From: Cladorrhinum sp. PSN259
Taxonomy: Eukaryota > Ascomycota > Sordariomycetes > Sordariales > Podosporaceae
Assembly: GCA_033725935.1 (NCBI GenBank)
Contig: MU867069.1
Span: forward strand, 62,001-126,000
DNA: 64,000 nucleotides
Reading direction: 5' to 3'
Shown here: piece by piece, positions 24,901-36,600 of the stretch
Position numbering within the stretch: position 1 is the first letter of the stretch
Layout of the letters: the number at the start of each line of letters is the position of its first letter
Made by a program: the position numbers and the translations under genes
The notes under the pieces: model-generated
What the model saw: the letters and a program-made list of their open reading frames with translations, nothing else
What the model was told of the DNA's origin: nothing
Databases searched by the model: none

Positions 24901-26862
24901 TGTCAAACTGCTACGGCTCTTGTCGGTAATCTCTCGTAAGTAGGTCAAAAGAGCTTCGAGAAAAGCTGCAGACCGACAAAACCGCGGCGCAGCAGCTCTC
25001 AGGAGTGGTGCTAGGCTGCGATCCACGGAACCAGGGGCTGAGCACATTCGAAGATAGGCACGGAATCCATCGCTGAGAATAAAGTTCGCTTCATCGGTTG
25101 GGAGAGAAGATGACGGCCGAAGGGCTAGCTTGAGCTTCTTGAGTAGAACCTCGGCAATCCGGGCGTTGGTGGACGGGTGGACAGTTGTGGATTCAAGAAT
25201 TCGTAAAAGTGCAGAGTATTTTGGCAAACATTTGTCCCTCCAAGTTTCTGGGTCTTTCCCAAACCCTCCACTTTCTGGGAATGGCGTGTCCTCAAGACGA
25301 ACAAACTTGCTAACAATTTGATCTTGCCATGATTGAGGGAGTACGAATGTCTCTTTCAGACCAACTCTTGGAAGACCTCCAGATTCCACCATATGGGGAA
25401 TCAAAACGAGAAGCATTTCTTCGTTGGAGTTTTGTGACCAGTGTGCAACAATAAACCTGTGTCAGGTTAGCAAACAGTAAAAAAGGGACGGGAAATGGGT
25501 GAAACTGTACTTTTGGAAATCCTTTTGAAACAGGCTTCTGAACCTTTCGGAGTTCAAATCGGCCAGATAGGAACAAAAGGGAATATACCACTTCATAAGA
25601 GGCTTTTTAGCCATGGCATTATTAAATGCGGATAGGGTTGGGAGCAGAGCATCAATAGGGGCCTGGGCCCATACAATCGCCGCATTGACGATAATATGTT
25701 GCCAGACTTGTTGAGATGAAATCTTTTCGATCTGGTCTTTGCATCCTGTCAAGTGGCTGAGTTGTTGACTTAGAAGCTTGACAAATGCCGGCCAGTTGTG
25801 TAGGCGATTCCCTCTGCGGACTCCGGCCATGACTCCAAGTATCCGTAAGAACAAGATCGAGCGCGGCCCAGCAACAATCTCTTCAGCCATCCTTGTCTCA
25901 ATGGTTTTGAAAGTATCTATCGTGGTGTGGTGAATGATACTGGTGAGCACGCCGCAGCATACATCCGACCAGGTCGTCTGCTCGGGAAGTGCCATCTCCT
26001 CCTCGGGTACATCGCGCATGAGGGCAGCAAGGATCTCAGGACCGGTCGAATGAACGCCGTAATTGGCCCCCTTAATCGCCTCGGCGAACATGGTCATAAC
26101 TCCCTGGCTGTAGAGCTCATATTGCTTCTCTTTGGCCATACTCTGTAGATCTTTCCTCACATGCTGCACAAAGAGTGGCAGAGCCTTATCCTTGTGTCCT
26201 GGTGCAGCCGCCTTCTTTACCAGAAAGCTCATGGCTTCGGCAGCAAACCGTGCAATATGTCCGGGGATTCTCGACTTGCCCATGAGGGGCGCAACAGCAT
26301 CAAAGGTCGGTCGGAGGTCGGGGACAAGTAGTCTCGATAGATATTTGAACAGGAACGCCAGCGCCGCAAATGTCCACTCGATGGACTCGACATCGTGAAC
26401 CTTGGTCGCAAGGTCGACGATCAGAAAGAGTGTTCTTGAATAGTGCTTCTCGAACCGCACTCCGAGATCATGGGCGAAAGCGGTGACCAGATCAAGGAGA
26501 GGCTCGATTGCCTCCTTGTCGTGTCGCGCTATGTATTCGGCCAACAGGTCCATGATCTGTTGCTCATGGTAGAGAATCTGTGCGAGCGAGTCGGTAAGGG
26601 GGGTGACTTGTCGCTTGAAAGCCATATACGGCTTGGAGAGGTTAAGTTCGGCCCATTTGTCGAGGCCATTTCGGAGGTATGAGGTGGTTGCATCGAGGTC
26701 TTCGGCGTCGAGGTCGTGGCGGCGCACTTTTCGTAGGGGATCAAGGGAATGGAGTTTGGATATTTTAGTACTAAAGGACTCCCATCTGTGATTCTTTTGG
26801 TGCTGGGTCTTTTTTGAGTGCCTCTGGGATTTGGCGATGCGTCCTGAAGATGTTGACGGCAT
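18952..26862 (-). CDS. UTP20: U3 snoRNP-associated protein Utp20 (DRIM family)
   Basis: Two exons (25511-26862 and 18952-25456) around a 54-bp intron (25457-25510, GTACAG...CACAG) give 2618 aa, the normal giant size for Utp20. The N-terminus is basic and contains FSTKISKLHSLDPLRKVRR, matching the family. The body is a continuous HEAT/ARM-like alpha-solenoid of short paired helices. An acidic stretch (residues about 2440-2460, DEDEDEDQSDGEGEEEEDE) and a strongly basic C-terminus (EKKKERRKAKGQ) are typical nucleolar features. Family knowledge: a component of the 90S small-subunit processome, needed for 18S rRNA cleavage at A0, A1 and A2. A Lys-rich tail and lack of membrane segments fit nucleolar location. 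Confidence 0.93.
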
Positions 26863-27387
26863 GGTGGCGGTACTGGGGGTTTTTTGGTGTTTTGAACAAA
26901 CCCGGCAGGAAACCTTCCTTCACCGGCAGCAGCGCATTCAAACCGCCCAAGAATGCGATCTCGAACTATGGAAATTTTTTGGCTGGGATGGATGGCTAAG
27001 ATAAGAGATAAGAATTTGAGATTGTGGGGGCTCTCGGATTTTGTGGGGTCAATGCCTCGATTCTTTCATGTGATTTCGTTAACAGACAGAGGATGCGACC
27101 CCGTTAGATACATATTTTCTATGACGTACATACCTGTGTGAGCAACGTGAAGTAAAATGGCAAACATTAGACTAGTGGTTGTCAAAGATGGAACTTATTA
27201 TTTTGAGGGAATTACCATTTTCATATTTACTTATTTTTTTAATAATTGCTCATGCGAAATGAATTTTGCCTTCCAAGCCCTGTACCACCATTTTTGCAAC
27301 GCCAGCTTCATTGCAATGGTCCCCGGACTCCGGCCATGTTCGTGTTGAAGTGAGCCTCAACGCTGTAACCGTGCTGGTATTCTTCCT
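26863..27387. promoter_or_regulatory. UTP20 promoter region and DRN1 3' flank
   Basis: Non-coding. An AAATTTTTT tract at 26972-26980, about 110 bp upstream of the UTP20 start, resembles the A/T-rich RRPE element of ribosome-biogenesis genes. The left half is AT-rich and should be DRN1 3' flank. Confidence 0.4.
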
Positions 27388-29082
27388 TTAACCCTCCAGC
27401 GTGAAATCCCACTCCTTGAATGCCTCGCGGAGTGCCGCCACATCGGCCGTTTCCTCCTCCTCGGTCTGAACCACATCCTGCCATGTTATCCGCTTCTCAA
27501 GACCGAGCAGCTTGGCCATGACCTTGCGAGGATACTGCAAGTCAAAGCGAACATCGTCGCCAAATCTTAACAGCAGACTCTGTCCAACGACCCGGCCGCC
27601 ATCGGCATCCTCCTCCTCAGCCCAGATCCAGACCCGGAAGAAGTCGCCCTCCACCTGATCAGCGGTATCAAAGTCCTTGGTAGTAAACTTACCCAACTTC
27701 CAATCTTCGGCCAACACACGGAACCCAGCCTCAACAAGACCCTTTGTCACCATCTCCGTTGGAACAGGCATGAACTGCCAGTGATCGTGAATGTTTCTGG
27801 CTCGGCTGATCTCCCACGTCACGGCTCCCAGCTTGCGCTTTGACAAAGAGGCAACCATGCCCTGCAGCGAATCCCGAAAGCGCTTCATCTCCTGATACGT
27901 TCTTTGTGCCCTCTCCTCCGTGAGGTCTGTGGCACTCAAGGTGGAGATATGCTCGATGGGGGTGATAATGAGATGGCCTGGAAAGTTTAGCCCTTCCTGC
28001 TTAAACGTGTCGGAAGCAGTGAGAGGGCCTTTGGCAGTAGCAATGTAGGCGTCCTCGGCGATGCTGCAGACCATGTGGGTAGAAAGATTCGGGTTGCAGA
28101 GGCAGAAGAAGCAGCGTTCGGGGCCTGGAGGAGGAGACCGCTCCCGCCGGCGCTTCTGATGCCGATCGGAGTGCCCATGTCCATTGCCGAAACGCGAGTA
28201 TTCACCGTCCTCTGCAGGACGTTTCTTAGCCGGAGGCTTGTAGAACGGGGTTACGGTGCTCCCAGGCGGTGGCGTGACTATTGCGTCCCTATTAAGTGTG
28301 AATGCGTACATGGCCTTCGCCTTTGCGGAGTTGCCCATTGGTGCTAAAGAAATGAAGCGAGTCAAGGAAATTCCCTTCTCCTTGTTCTCCTCAACAGCTT
28401 CGGGGAAGAACGGCTCGCGCTCAAAGAAGAATTCACCGGGCGACATGGCAAGATGATAACGAGGCTTGAGGGCCTCACAAAGCTCAGCCATGGTTGTGCT
28501 GCCAGCAGTAGCAGTCTCGGCGGTAATACCACTCTCTCTGGCCTTGGAACTGTTCTTCCAGATGTCAGCAGGCCACATGGTGGTCAGCAGGATGTCAGCG
28601 CTGTTGGCTCCTCGAAGGGCCTTTGCGTCTCCCTCTGTATGGAAAGGCTCATATTGATCCTTTGACTGCCCAGCAACGATGTTTGGATCCAAGACGCCTC
28701 CAAGTGTGACAATGCGAATACCCTCAGAAGTCTTTGTCACGCTGCGCTTGCCGAGATAATGCAAGTTAGGTGCGATTTCTTCATCCTTCTCGATTTTCTC
28801 GATAACAGGTGGCGGAAGTGCGATGTTGCCAACGGTGAAGTATGTTGGACATGGAATTTCGATTTGACCATTGAGAAGTTCAGTCAATTGATCATGGTTG
28901 TCTTGGCCAAAAAGATTGCCTGTGACGATTGCGCAGTCGAAGTTTTGCTTCTTCTGTAAGCTTGAAAGCTTGCTGAAGGCCGAGCGAAGTTGCCCATTGA
29001 TGCTGCCAAAGATGAATCTGAGTACTGTGAGTATGTGATAACGCGAATAATTCAAGACGAGTCGGGCTTACAGCTTTGACAT
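27388..29082 (-). CDS. DRN1: CwfJ-domain protein, Drn1/CWF19L1 type
   Basis: A tiny first exon (29072-29082, MSK plus two bases) joins across 29018-29071 to exon 27388-29017, giving 546 aa. The product starts MSKLFIFGSINGQLRSAFSK, matching the metallophosphatase-like N-terminal domain (VTGNLFG). A Lys/Arg/Pro linker (about residues 275-310) leads to the HIT-like CwfJ C1 domain (CFFCLCNPNLSTHMVCSIAE ... GHLIITPIEHISTL). The C2 domain (NIHDHWQFMPVP ... GDDVRFDLQYPRKVMA) follows and ends near DFTLEG. Family knowledge: Drn1 binds the Dbr1 debranching enzyme and intron-lariat spliceosomes, and CWF19L1 is the animal relative. The acceptor is doubled (CACAG then CTCAG, 6 bases apart) and only the second keeps frame. 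Confidence 0.9.
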
Positions 29083-31759
29083 TTTGAGATATGTGAGAGA
29101 AGTTATTGGTGTGAGATGAAGGGCCCCTCATGGGGGGAACTAGTAACGAAGATGTTTGGTTGAGAGAATGGAGTTTGCGAGAGGTAGACTATAAAATAAA
29201 TATACAGTATTTATAAGCAAATTGAGGGTTTGCATCCCATTGGTATACGACTTAAGAGATCAAGTAAAGTTAAGAAGGCACGTCCGATTCGGGATAAAAA
29301 GAGGTCATCCACAGGGCACTTTTTTATCCAATCTCTCTGTCTATCAAGATGCAGCGGCAGGCGCGCCTTCTGCGCAATGATGCAACAAGACGCGACGTCG
29401 TTGGGAAATTACTTATCTCTTATCTTGGTGTGCCGTTTTCGAGCCTTAGCGCGGGTAAGGTGAGATCGCCAACTCCCCTAACCCTACTCTGGAACGAACT
29501 GATCACGGATCAAAGCTTCCAGAAGCAAACAAACTCGAACCAGGAAACATCATCAGTTCCCGTTTCACCTCTTTCCCATTCCAACCCCCCCATCTTCAAG
29601 ACACAACAATATCACCTCTCACCGAACAAGCGTTCTCCCAGGCAATACAATAAGCACTCATCCGATCCCCGTAGCCAAGCTTCCCGGAAAGCATTGAGTC
29701 CAAGACATCCAAGAAATCCCCACAATTTCCATGGCCCGGTTCGCGCGGAGGTCTTGGCATTATCCACACATCACAGCTTCAAAGTTCAACAAGACCTCTA
29801 GGAAACATTACCATCACGACACGAGACGACACGGCACACACCGATTCTTGCAAGTTTTTTTTTCCCCGTCATCAAAATTCACCCCCCCCCCCCTCCCCAG
29901 CCAATATTCCTTGGGTAGGTAACCCAACCCATGCTAGTATATATACCGAGTGAACTCCTGCATATAATGAACAGGGATCTTGTTCTCTGGGCAAAAAAAA
30001 AAGTTTGTTGTACCCTCCGCCGTAAGGTCTACTTTAGTTTAATGAGCAAAAGACACATATAGTCCCACGACCATCCCGTGCGTTGCATGAATCTATTGTT
30101 ATTTGATTTCCGCAAATGAAACCAAACATTCTGACAAGTCGGAAAATTACAGCCAAAAAAAAAAAAATGGGAGGAAGCACACACCCGCCCCCACCTCCTC
30201 AGGGGGGCCATGCCCATGTTTGACCCATTCCTTGATCAGGAAGTTTGTTTACATTGTTTGCAAAATAACACCACTCCAAGGCCCATACCTAGGTATCAGA
30301 CACGTGTCGCGTCTTTCCTAAATAAACGAACTTGGGTAACGGATCACTGTGCTTATGCTCATTGTGATTTCTTCCACTACGACATAAAAAGTTCGGGGTA
30401 TGACATGCAAAAGGACCATGATCAAGTTGGCAATACCATGTCCAACAAGTATCTACCGCGGTGACTTTGAGCAGTTCTCTTGAACTCTAAATAATACTTC
30501 TAGGACTATGAATGGCAAACACCGCTGGACAAGAGAGCAGAGGAGTCCCAAATATCGAAATGATTATTACAGTCACAACAACATAGCACAAATGCGGCAC
30601 TGAAAGCAGCTGGGACTCAAGGTTACAATTTTAGACATTTTTTTGTCTTTTTTAGCTATTTGCTACAACAAGTTACTGCTCCAGCAAGAGCCACTTTCCC
30701 AAAACAGGGAGGGAGAACGGGCTATCAAAGAGCCTAATCCATTGCCTTGGGAGGCGGGAACCACCCCAATAAGCAGCGAGGCTGTTGTGACTTCGTGACA
30801 GTGCAATGGCGGTTGACGATAAGATGCCGGGCCCAAAGATACATAACTTCAGGCGACCAACAGCCCAGACCAAATCCACCTTGTATATGCACATATCCAT
30901 CTCCCTCAACATAGAGGAAGACAATGCCAAACCTACACCTGTCATCCACCACAAATTCGCCTCGTGATGCATGTTCCTCCCTTTGCGCAACTGGACGTTC
31001 TTTTTTTTATTCCTCCCTATCCTCCGGAGAAAACCTTGCAAATCACTGCAAGCGCAATGTGTGAGGCGCTAAGTCCATCCACTACGAACTGGCTTCCAGG
31101 AGGGGTATCGTATTTAATGTAAACAAAGAAAAACACAAATGCTCAGTGTTTGTCGGACTGAGCTAGGTGGCGATCTGATGGAAATAACTCGTACATGGAG
31201 ATAAGGGAATTGCCCGCGAGTGGGCAGATGACGTGCGATCGTTGACAGCTGGTTGACGGGCCTGCGGCATATAAACAAGGTCCAAGTTGCTGTAACATAG
31301 TGATCGCAAAATATTATGGAAGCCGAGCTAGTTCTTGCCGCATTAAGAACTGCAAAAATCGCTTCTGTCCGTGGCCTTCGGCAGAGTCCCTTGGAACGAA
31401 CGGTGTCTTCCATATAGGATATCATATCGATGAACCAAGTAAACCAGCCAAAGGATGTTAGATCCAATTTTCGAGAAATCCGAATGGTGTGCCGCTATGC
31501 CGAGGGAAATAATACCGAACAAGTAAAACAATGCTGTGGTTTGCCGACGATCGTTAGGTGATCAATCCTTCCGGCAGCAAACGTTCCTCAAACACCAACT
31601 TTTTGGGGGGAAAGCGTCGCCATGTGCTATGTGAAAAATCGAAACAAAGGTGAAAGAAAAGTTAGATGCTGCTGGGGCCTGTGCGGGGTTAGGAAACAGA
31701 ACCCCTTTCATCAGTTACTGGAATCCAACAGTTTACGTTGAAGAAAGGCCGTCCATGTC
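29083..31759. other. Long intergenic region, no supported gene
   Basis: About 2.7 kb. Between 29.5 and 29.85 kb the plus strand is strikingly rich in C and A, like a fungal 5' leader. It ends in C and T homopolymer runs (29.85-29.9 kb) but leads into no long frame. The right end should be the CDC25 3' UTR. Short ORFs here lack motifs or splice support. Confidence 0.4.
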
Positions 31760-33648
31760 TCAGAAAGAGACCATACGCCTAGCAGGGCCTCGATCACCAG
31801 GGACAGGTGAATTTTCAAGCATGTCTGCGAACTCGCAGTCACGTGAACTGATACGACCCGGAGCGGTGGGTGAATCATGCACAATGTGATCACGTTGACC
31901 AAAAGCATACGTTTGAGCTCGACCCAGGCCACGACGATTCTGACGCAGACGACCCATCTCACGCTCGCAGGTGTTAACGTGCTCAGCATCGTTCATCTCG
32001 ACATACGCCTGGGGATAGCAACGCTCACGATGCTCCTCAAAGAATCCGCTGTAACCTCCATCGAGAATATAGATCTCGGGATAAGTGAGACGGGGATAAT
32101 GCTCGGCATTTACGCTGCGGTCCTCCGCCCGGATGTGACGAGCCATGATGGGCGCACGATGAGCCGAGTATTCGCAGTGGAAAATGACGAGGGTGCGGCC
32201 TTCCATTGGGGTTTGAAACAAGTGGGATGCCAACAGCTCCTTGTCGTTGTAGTTGATCGCCCCGTCGATGTGACCACCCTCGTACTCGTACTCGAACCGG
32301 CAGTCGATAATCATCTTGTGTTGGAACTTTTCGCTGTACTTGCCATCCAGAACATCAAGGAGCGTACTGCGCGCAATACGCGGGATGCTGTCACTTGGGT
32401 CCTCGGGGAAGAAGTGTGGCAAGATCGGCTCGTGAGGTTCCTCTACATCCATCACAGACTGGAGACCGCAAACAGGCGCAGGGGGTTCCGCCTTGCTACT
32501 CTTGAGAACATCCTCGGCGCTCTCAAACATGCTCAAAGAACGGCGGAACTGCTTTCGGGGACGACCAAAGGGATTGTTCGAGGTCCTCCGAGAATGGCTG
32601 ATAGGCGACCCGTTACGTACGCCGCTCATACCGATGAGGCTGTTGAAGTGAGACTTGCTCCTACCTGCCAGAGACGGGCATGGGCTGTTTGAGCTCTGTG
32701 GCCGCCGTTCCTGTGGGGGTGAATCTTGGAAGCATTCGCTCAACGACATGGCCGAGGATGGGGGCGAGGCAAGCTTGGCCTCCCCGCCGAAGCGGAAGAA
32801 TGAAGGCTGGTTATCACCATTGTTGCGGTTAGAGAGTGATCCAGTGCTGAGACCCTTGGCACGGTTGATTGGTGGGCGGGTTAAACAAAGTTTTCTCCGC
32901 CTAGTAAGAAGACAAAATTCATTAGCATTTGCAGATCAGGCCCCGCTGACCGAATATGTTTAGTTTTGGACTTACTCCGCTGCAACGGCTTTGGATGGGT
33001 CCATTGACGACTGGCGTGGCACCGGGGATTCCAACATCATGTCGTCAGATGAAAGGACACCTGGGGTGGGTGACTCGACATCCATCTGGTTCACAAAAGT
33101 GACCTTATGCGGCAGCGGTGACATATCCATCATGTCGATATTGCCGGGTGATGAAGAGGGCGCAAGAGGAGGAGTAGTGACATATCCTGCAAACACACGC
33201 ACACACATTCTGTCAGCTCAAACTCTCCCATATGCCACATGCCCAACGGGTTTTCTCCCTACCTCGAGGACCGTGACCATCCATCAAGGCGGCCGTTGTA
33301 AATAATGCGCGACGAGGGGTCGGGAACATGGGGCTACTGCAAAATTACGTCGGTAAGTATGCATCCTGTTCAAGCAACCACTTCCACCACACCAGGAGGG
33401 CCAAACACTAACCTGGCATCGTTGAGTTTAAAGTTTTGTGACAGGTCGGCGGCCAATGAAGCCGCGGGAGAGGATCCCCTAACGCCCTTGATGTTGAAAA
33501 ACTCTTGGTTGGGCCGGTTGAAGGCGTACTGGTCGCGCATCTTTCCAGGACCCAAAGGGCTGGGACCCAAGGGCGGGCCGAAGAGGTTCTGACCACCAAA
33601 GGCTGGAGGCGCCGGCCGCATGGCAGCCAACGGTGAGGATGTCACCAT
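31760..33648 (-). CDS. MIH1: M-phase inducer phosphatase (Cdc25 / Mih1 / NimT)
   Basis: Four exons (33413-33648, 33263-33336, 32976-33186, 31760-32900) give 553 aa in one frame; all three introns are GT-AG. The N-terminal half is disordered and rich in SP/TP sites (FPTPRR, MSPLP, ESPTPG, LESPVP), expected targets of CDK and polo kinases. The rhodanese-type catalytic domain has the active-site loop HCEYSAHR, a perfect HCx5R, with the nucleophile near Cys416. It is preceded by IIDCRFEYEYEGGHIDGA, a Cdc25 hallmark, and followed by YPEIYILDGGYSGFF. Family knowledge: removes inhibitory phosphate from Cdk1 Tyr15 to trigger mitosis. The C-terminal tail carries many Arg residues and ends RRMVSF. The symbol follows the yeast name; nimT is the Aspergillus one. 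Confidence 0.95.
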
Positions 33649-36600
33649 ATTGGCAATTGCTGGTCTAACTGATCAATTGGGTGGATTAGAATTGCAGTTG
33701 TCACTCGTCCTGTCAGTCAGGAATTGGGTTGTGAGAGGGCAGAGATGCAGCAGCCAAGGTCGGGAGATGCAGGTATCGACAATGGACGGAAGAGACTGGG
33801 CTCGATGTGCGACCCGGATCCTGCAACCTGCCGCGATGAGTTGCTAGAGGTCAGTTGAGCATGAGTTGGAATGGTTGTCGACGTCAATTGAAAAAGTGTC
33901 GAGGAGAATTGGGCGACGTTGGTAGCAGTGGTTGCTGGGGTCGACTTTGAGATTTCTGGTCGTCCGGTGCAACGCGGGCGGTCTGCTGTGGGTTGGCAGA
34001 ACCAGGATGGCAGAGGCCAATAAGTCAAGATTGGTGATAGCGGGGTCCCGCTCCGGTGGGTGCAGCCAGCTTGCGGAAGGAAAGAGCGCCGGGGAGCAGA
34101 CGCGGTTCTTTTTTCTTTTCCAGGTTTGCAACACGGGCACCAATCTTTTTCAAGCGAAAGATGGAAACCGATATGGATATCAGAGCCAAATATCGCCTGG
34201 TGGTGACGAGGGGGTGAGGTGAGGTTAGGTAAGGTGTGCGGTGTGTGAAATGTGCCGCTGGCTGGGGGGAGGGGGTGGGATGAATGCGGCCGGTCAGGTT
34301 GGCACGCGTCGGTCGGGACCAAAACCTGTGAGAACTTCAAGTTCCTTTTTCCAGGTTTCTTGTCAAGATCCCCAATCACCAATTCGGGCTCAACGAGCGG
34401 CTGCAGAGCGTGAAGTGCAAGATGACGAGCGGGCAGCTGGCGGTTAAGAGGGAATTTTCCCTCGTCGGTGTGGTGCACAGCTTTCGACAGGGAAACCCAA
34501 TCAAGCAGTTGGTTTTCTCACAGGTTGTCAGGGGCGATTGCTAGGTGTGGTAGCTTAAGCGCAAGGGACGGGACCTCACTCTTTGGATGCGACGGGGGCC
34601 CTGGTTCTGGGATTTGTGGAGCGCTGGAGCTGCTTCCCTGCAGACACCGGGTCGAACCCACAGCGGGCCACCAGCACAGAAGCAGAGAAGCGAAGCTACC
34701 ACAGCGCTTGGATGAGACTTCGTCGACGTGCCAATTGGAACGAAAGTTACATGACCTGCATCGAGAATCACGCACACCTTCGAAGTACCGGCCTAGCGAC
34801 CTGCATCACAATTGAGGTACCAAGGTACATACACGGAAGGAATAACATTCTGGAGGTTTGATCAACGATGCCGGATCTTGAATCTTGTTCACCTCTGGGC
34901 AAGTGAGGAATCATCTCGATGCTCGAGGTGCATCACCACTCTCGTCCACAGCATGCAGCTGCCAGTCGGTCGAGAAGGGACAGGGCCGTTGCCGAGCACA
35001 ATCCTGAGTGACATGCAAGCAATTCATGTCAGTGGAGGATGCGGTGGGCCCATGACGATGGCGAGAGACCACCAGAGGCTGGAAACGAGAAAACATGCCA
35101 TCCTCATGATGCCATGGAACGGATGAGACAAGATCATGGCAGGTTGAGGTTTCCGGCTGTGCCGTCTTGCAGTCTGTACTTCCAGCTTCCTCCATTCTTC
35201 CGGAGTCGACGCCGACCGCATCCATTCTTCCCCAAGCTTGGGTCCCGTCTCATTCACCGTTAAGCGGCTCAAAGACCTAAAGATTCCAATCGCACCAAGC
35301 TTTCGATGGGCAACCTGTCAAAAGATAGCAGAAACAATGATTGTTAGAATAATCTGCATTTCATATGTAGCTCAAACTATGGCAACGGCCCTTGTAGCGT
35401 TTTGAAATCTGGGACTCCTCGCTCGGCACTTTTCCCAGGGCTCTTTAAATTCAACCTGTAATCGTCCAGTTTCAAGTTGGAAAATCTTCAATTGAGTTCA
35501 GCAAACTCATCAAACACTTTGTGCTACTCAACTCTGCACTTCCGCCTCTTCCGCCCAAGGCGCCGTGAGATAGGCACGGGGAAAAAAACGATCCCACACA
35601 TCTGACCCGGCAACCGTCCATCTGTGGAATAAGACGGCAGGGTTTCCGGGGTTCACGAAGTGTCGTTTCGGAACCCATGGAGTTCTCATCAGCGAATGAT
35701 AGCCCCGGCGTCAGCATTGAGAATCCGCTGAGAGTCCGCCTCTCCAGCATCTTGAAGCGCTGTGAGGTTAGCGCTCCGTCTCCATCACCTCGCATCTCCG
35801 TGGTAACTTGTAATAAGCCTCAGCTCTCACCTCGTCAGGATGAAATGAGCAGCACAACCAACACACCACTCAGAGGTCAGGAATGTCGAGTTCGGGCCAG
35901 GCCAATGTTCCCCCACATGTCTTGGATGCTGGCCTCTGATTTAAAAGTCTCAAAGCCATCGGTTTGGACCGCTGATGCAAGAGTCCTTGAAGAAAACTCC
36001 CTTTTGTCGGACCATTTGGAAAAGCAAAGACACCAGGTGCTTACCGTAGTCGGCAAAAAAAAAAGCACAGACAGGGAGGACCGCCCTTCACAATTAACGT
36101 GAGGCACAACCTCTGTCCGTGCCTCGAAAAATCTCCAATCCAAAATCCTTCCCTTGCTGCGTTGCAATCGCTCATCCCCTTCATATCCTTTGCCCTACAG
36201 GTGTACAATCGCGATACCCTCAAATCGATATGCACTTGCAGAAGAGTGCAAGGTGTCGACAATAAAAACAACTCACTTTATCTTGGCAATGGCATCTCGC
36301 CAGGACGAAATCCGACCAAGATTTCTAGAAGCCATTGCGTCAGAAGCATGTCCCTTGCAACGACGACGACACCGAGCTTGACCTTACCTTGGCCCGCTCC
36401 CAGTCTCAGGTGAATGAAAGAAGCCTTCATTGGCGCTTCTCTCCCTTGGCAGTCAATATCCGGTAATGCTACCAACGCGGCACCGTCTCACCAATTCAAT
36501 ACCGGCAAAACTCAGAAACATGTCAATTATGAGGCCCCGGGAAACACCCGCCCATTTTGAAGGCCAACCTGGTCTTGCTTCCCCCAGGCCTTCAGCGGAG

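Noticed and set aside
31877..32692. 271-codon plus ORF
   Set aside because: Antisense to the CDC25 catalytic exon with an intact HCx5R motif.
33717..34478. 253-codon minus ORF upstream of CDC25
   Set aside because: Low-complexity Pro/His/Ser content, no motif, lies in the expected promoter/leader; could at most be an upstream ORF.
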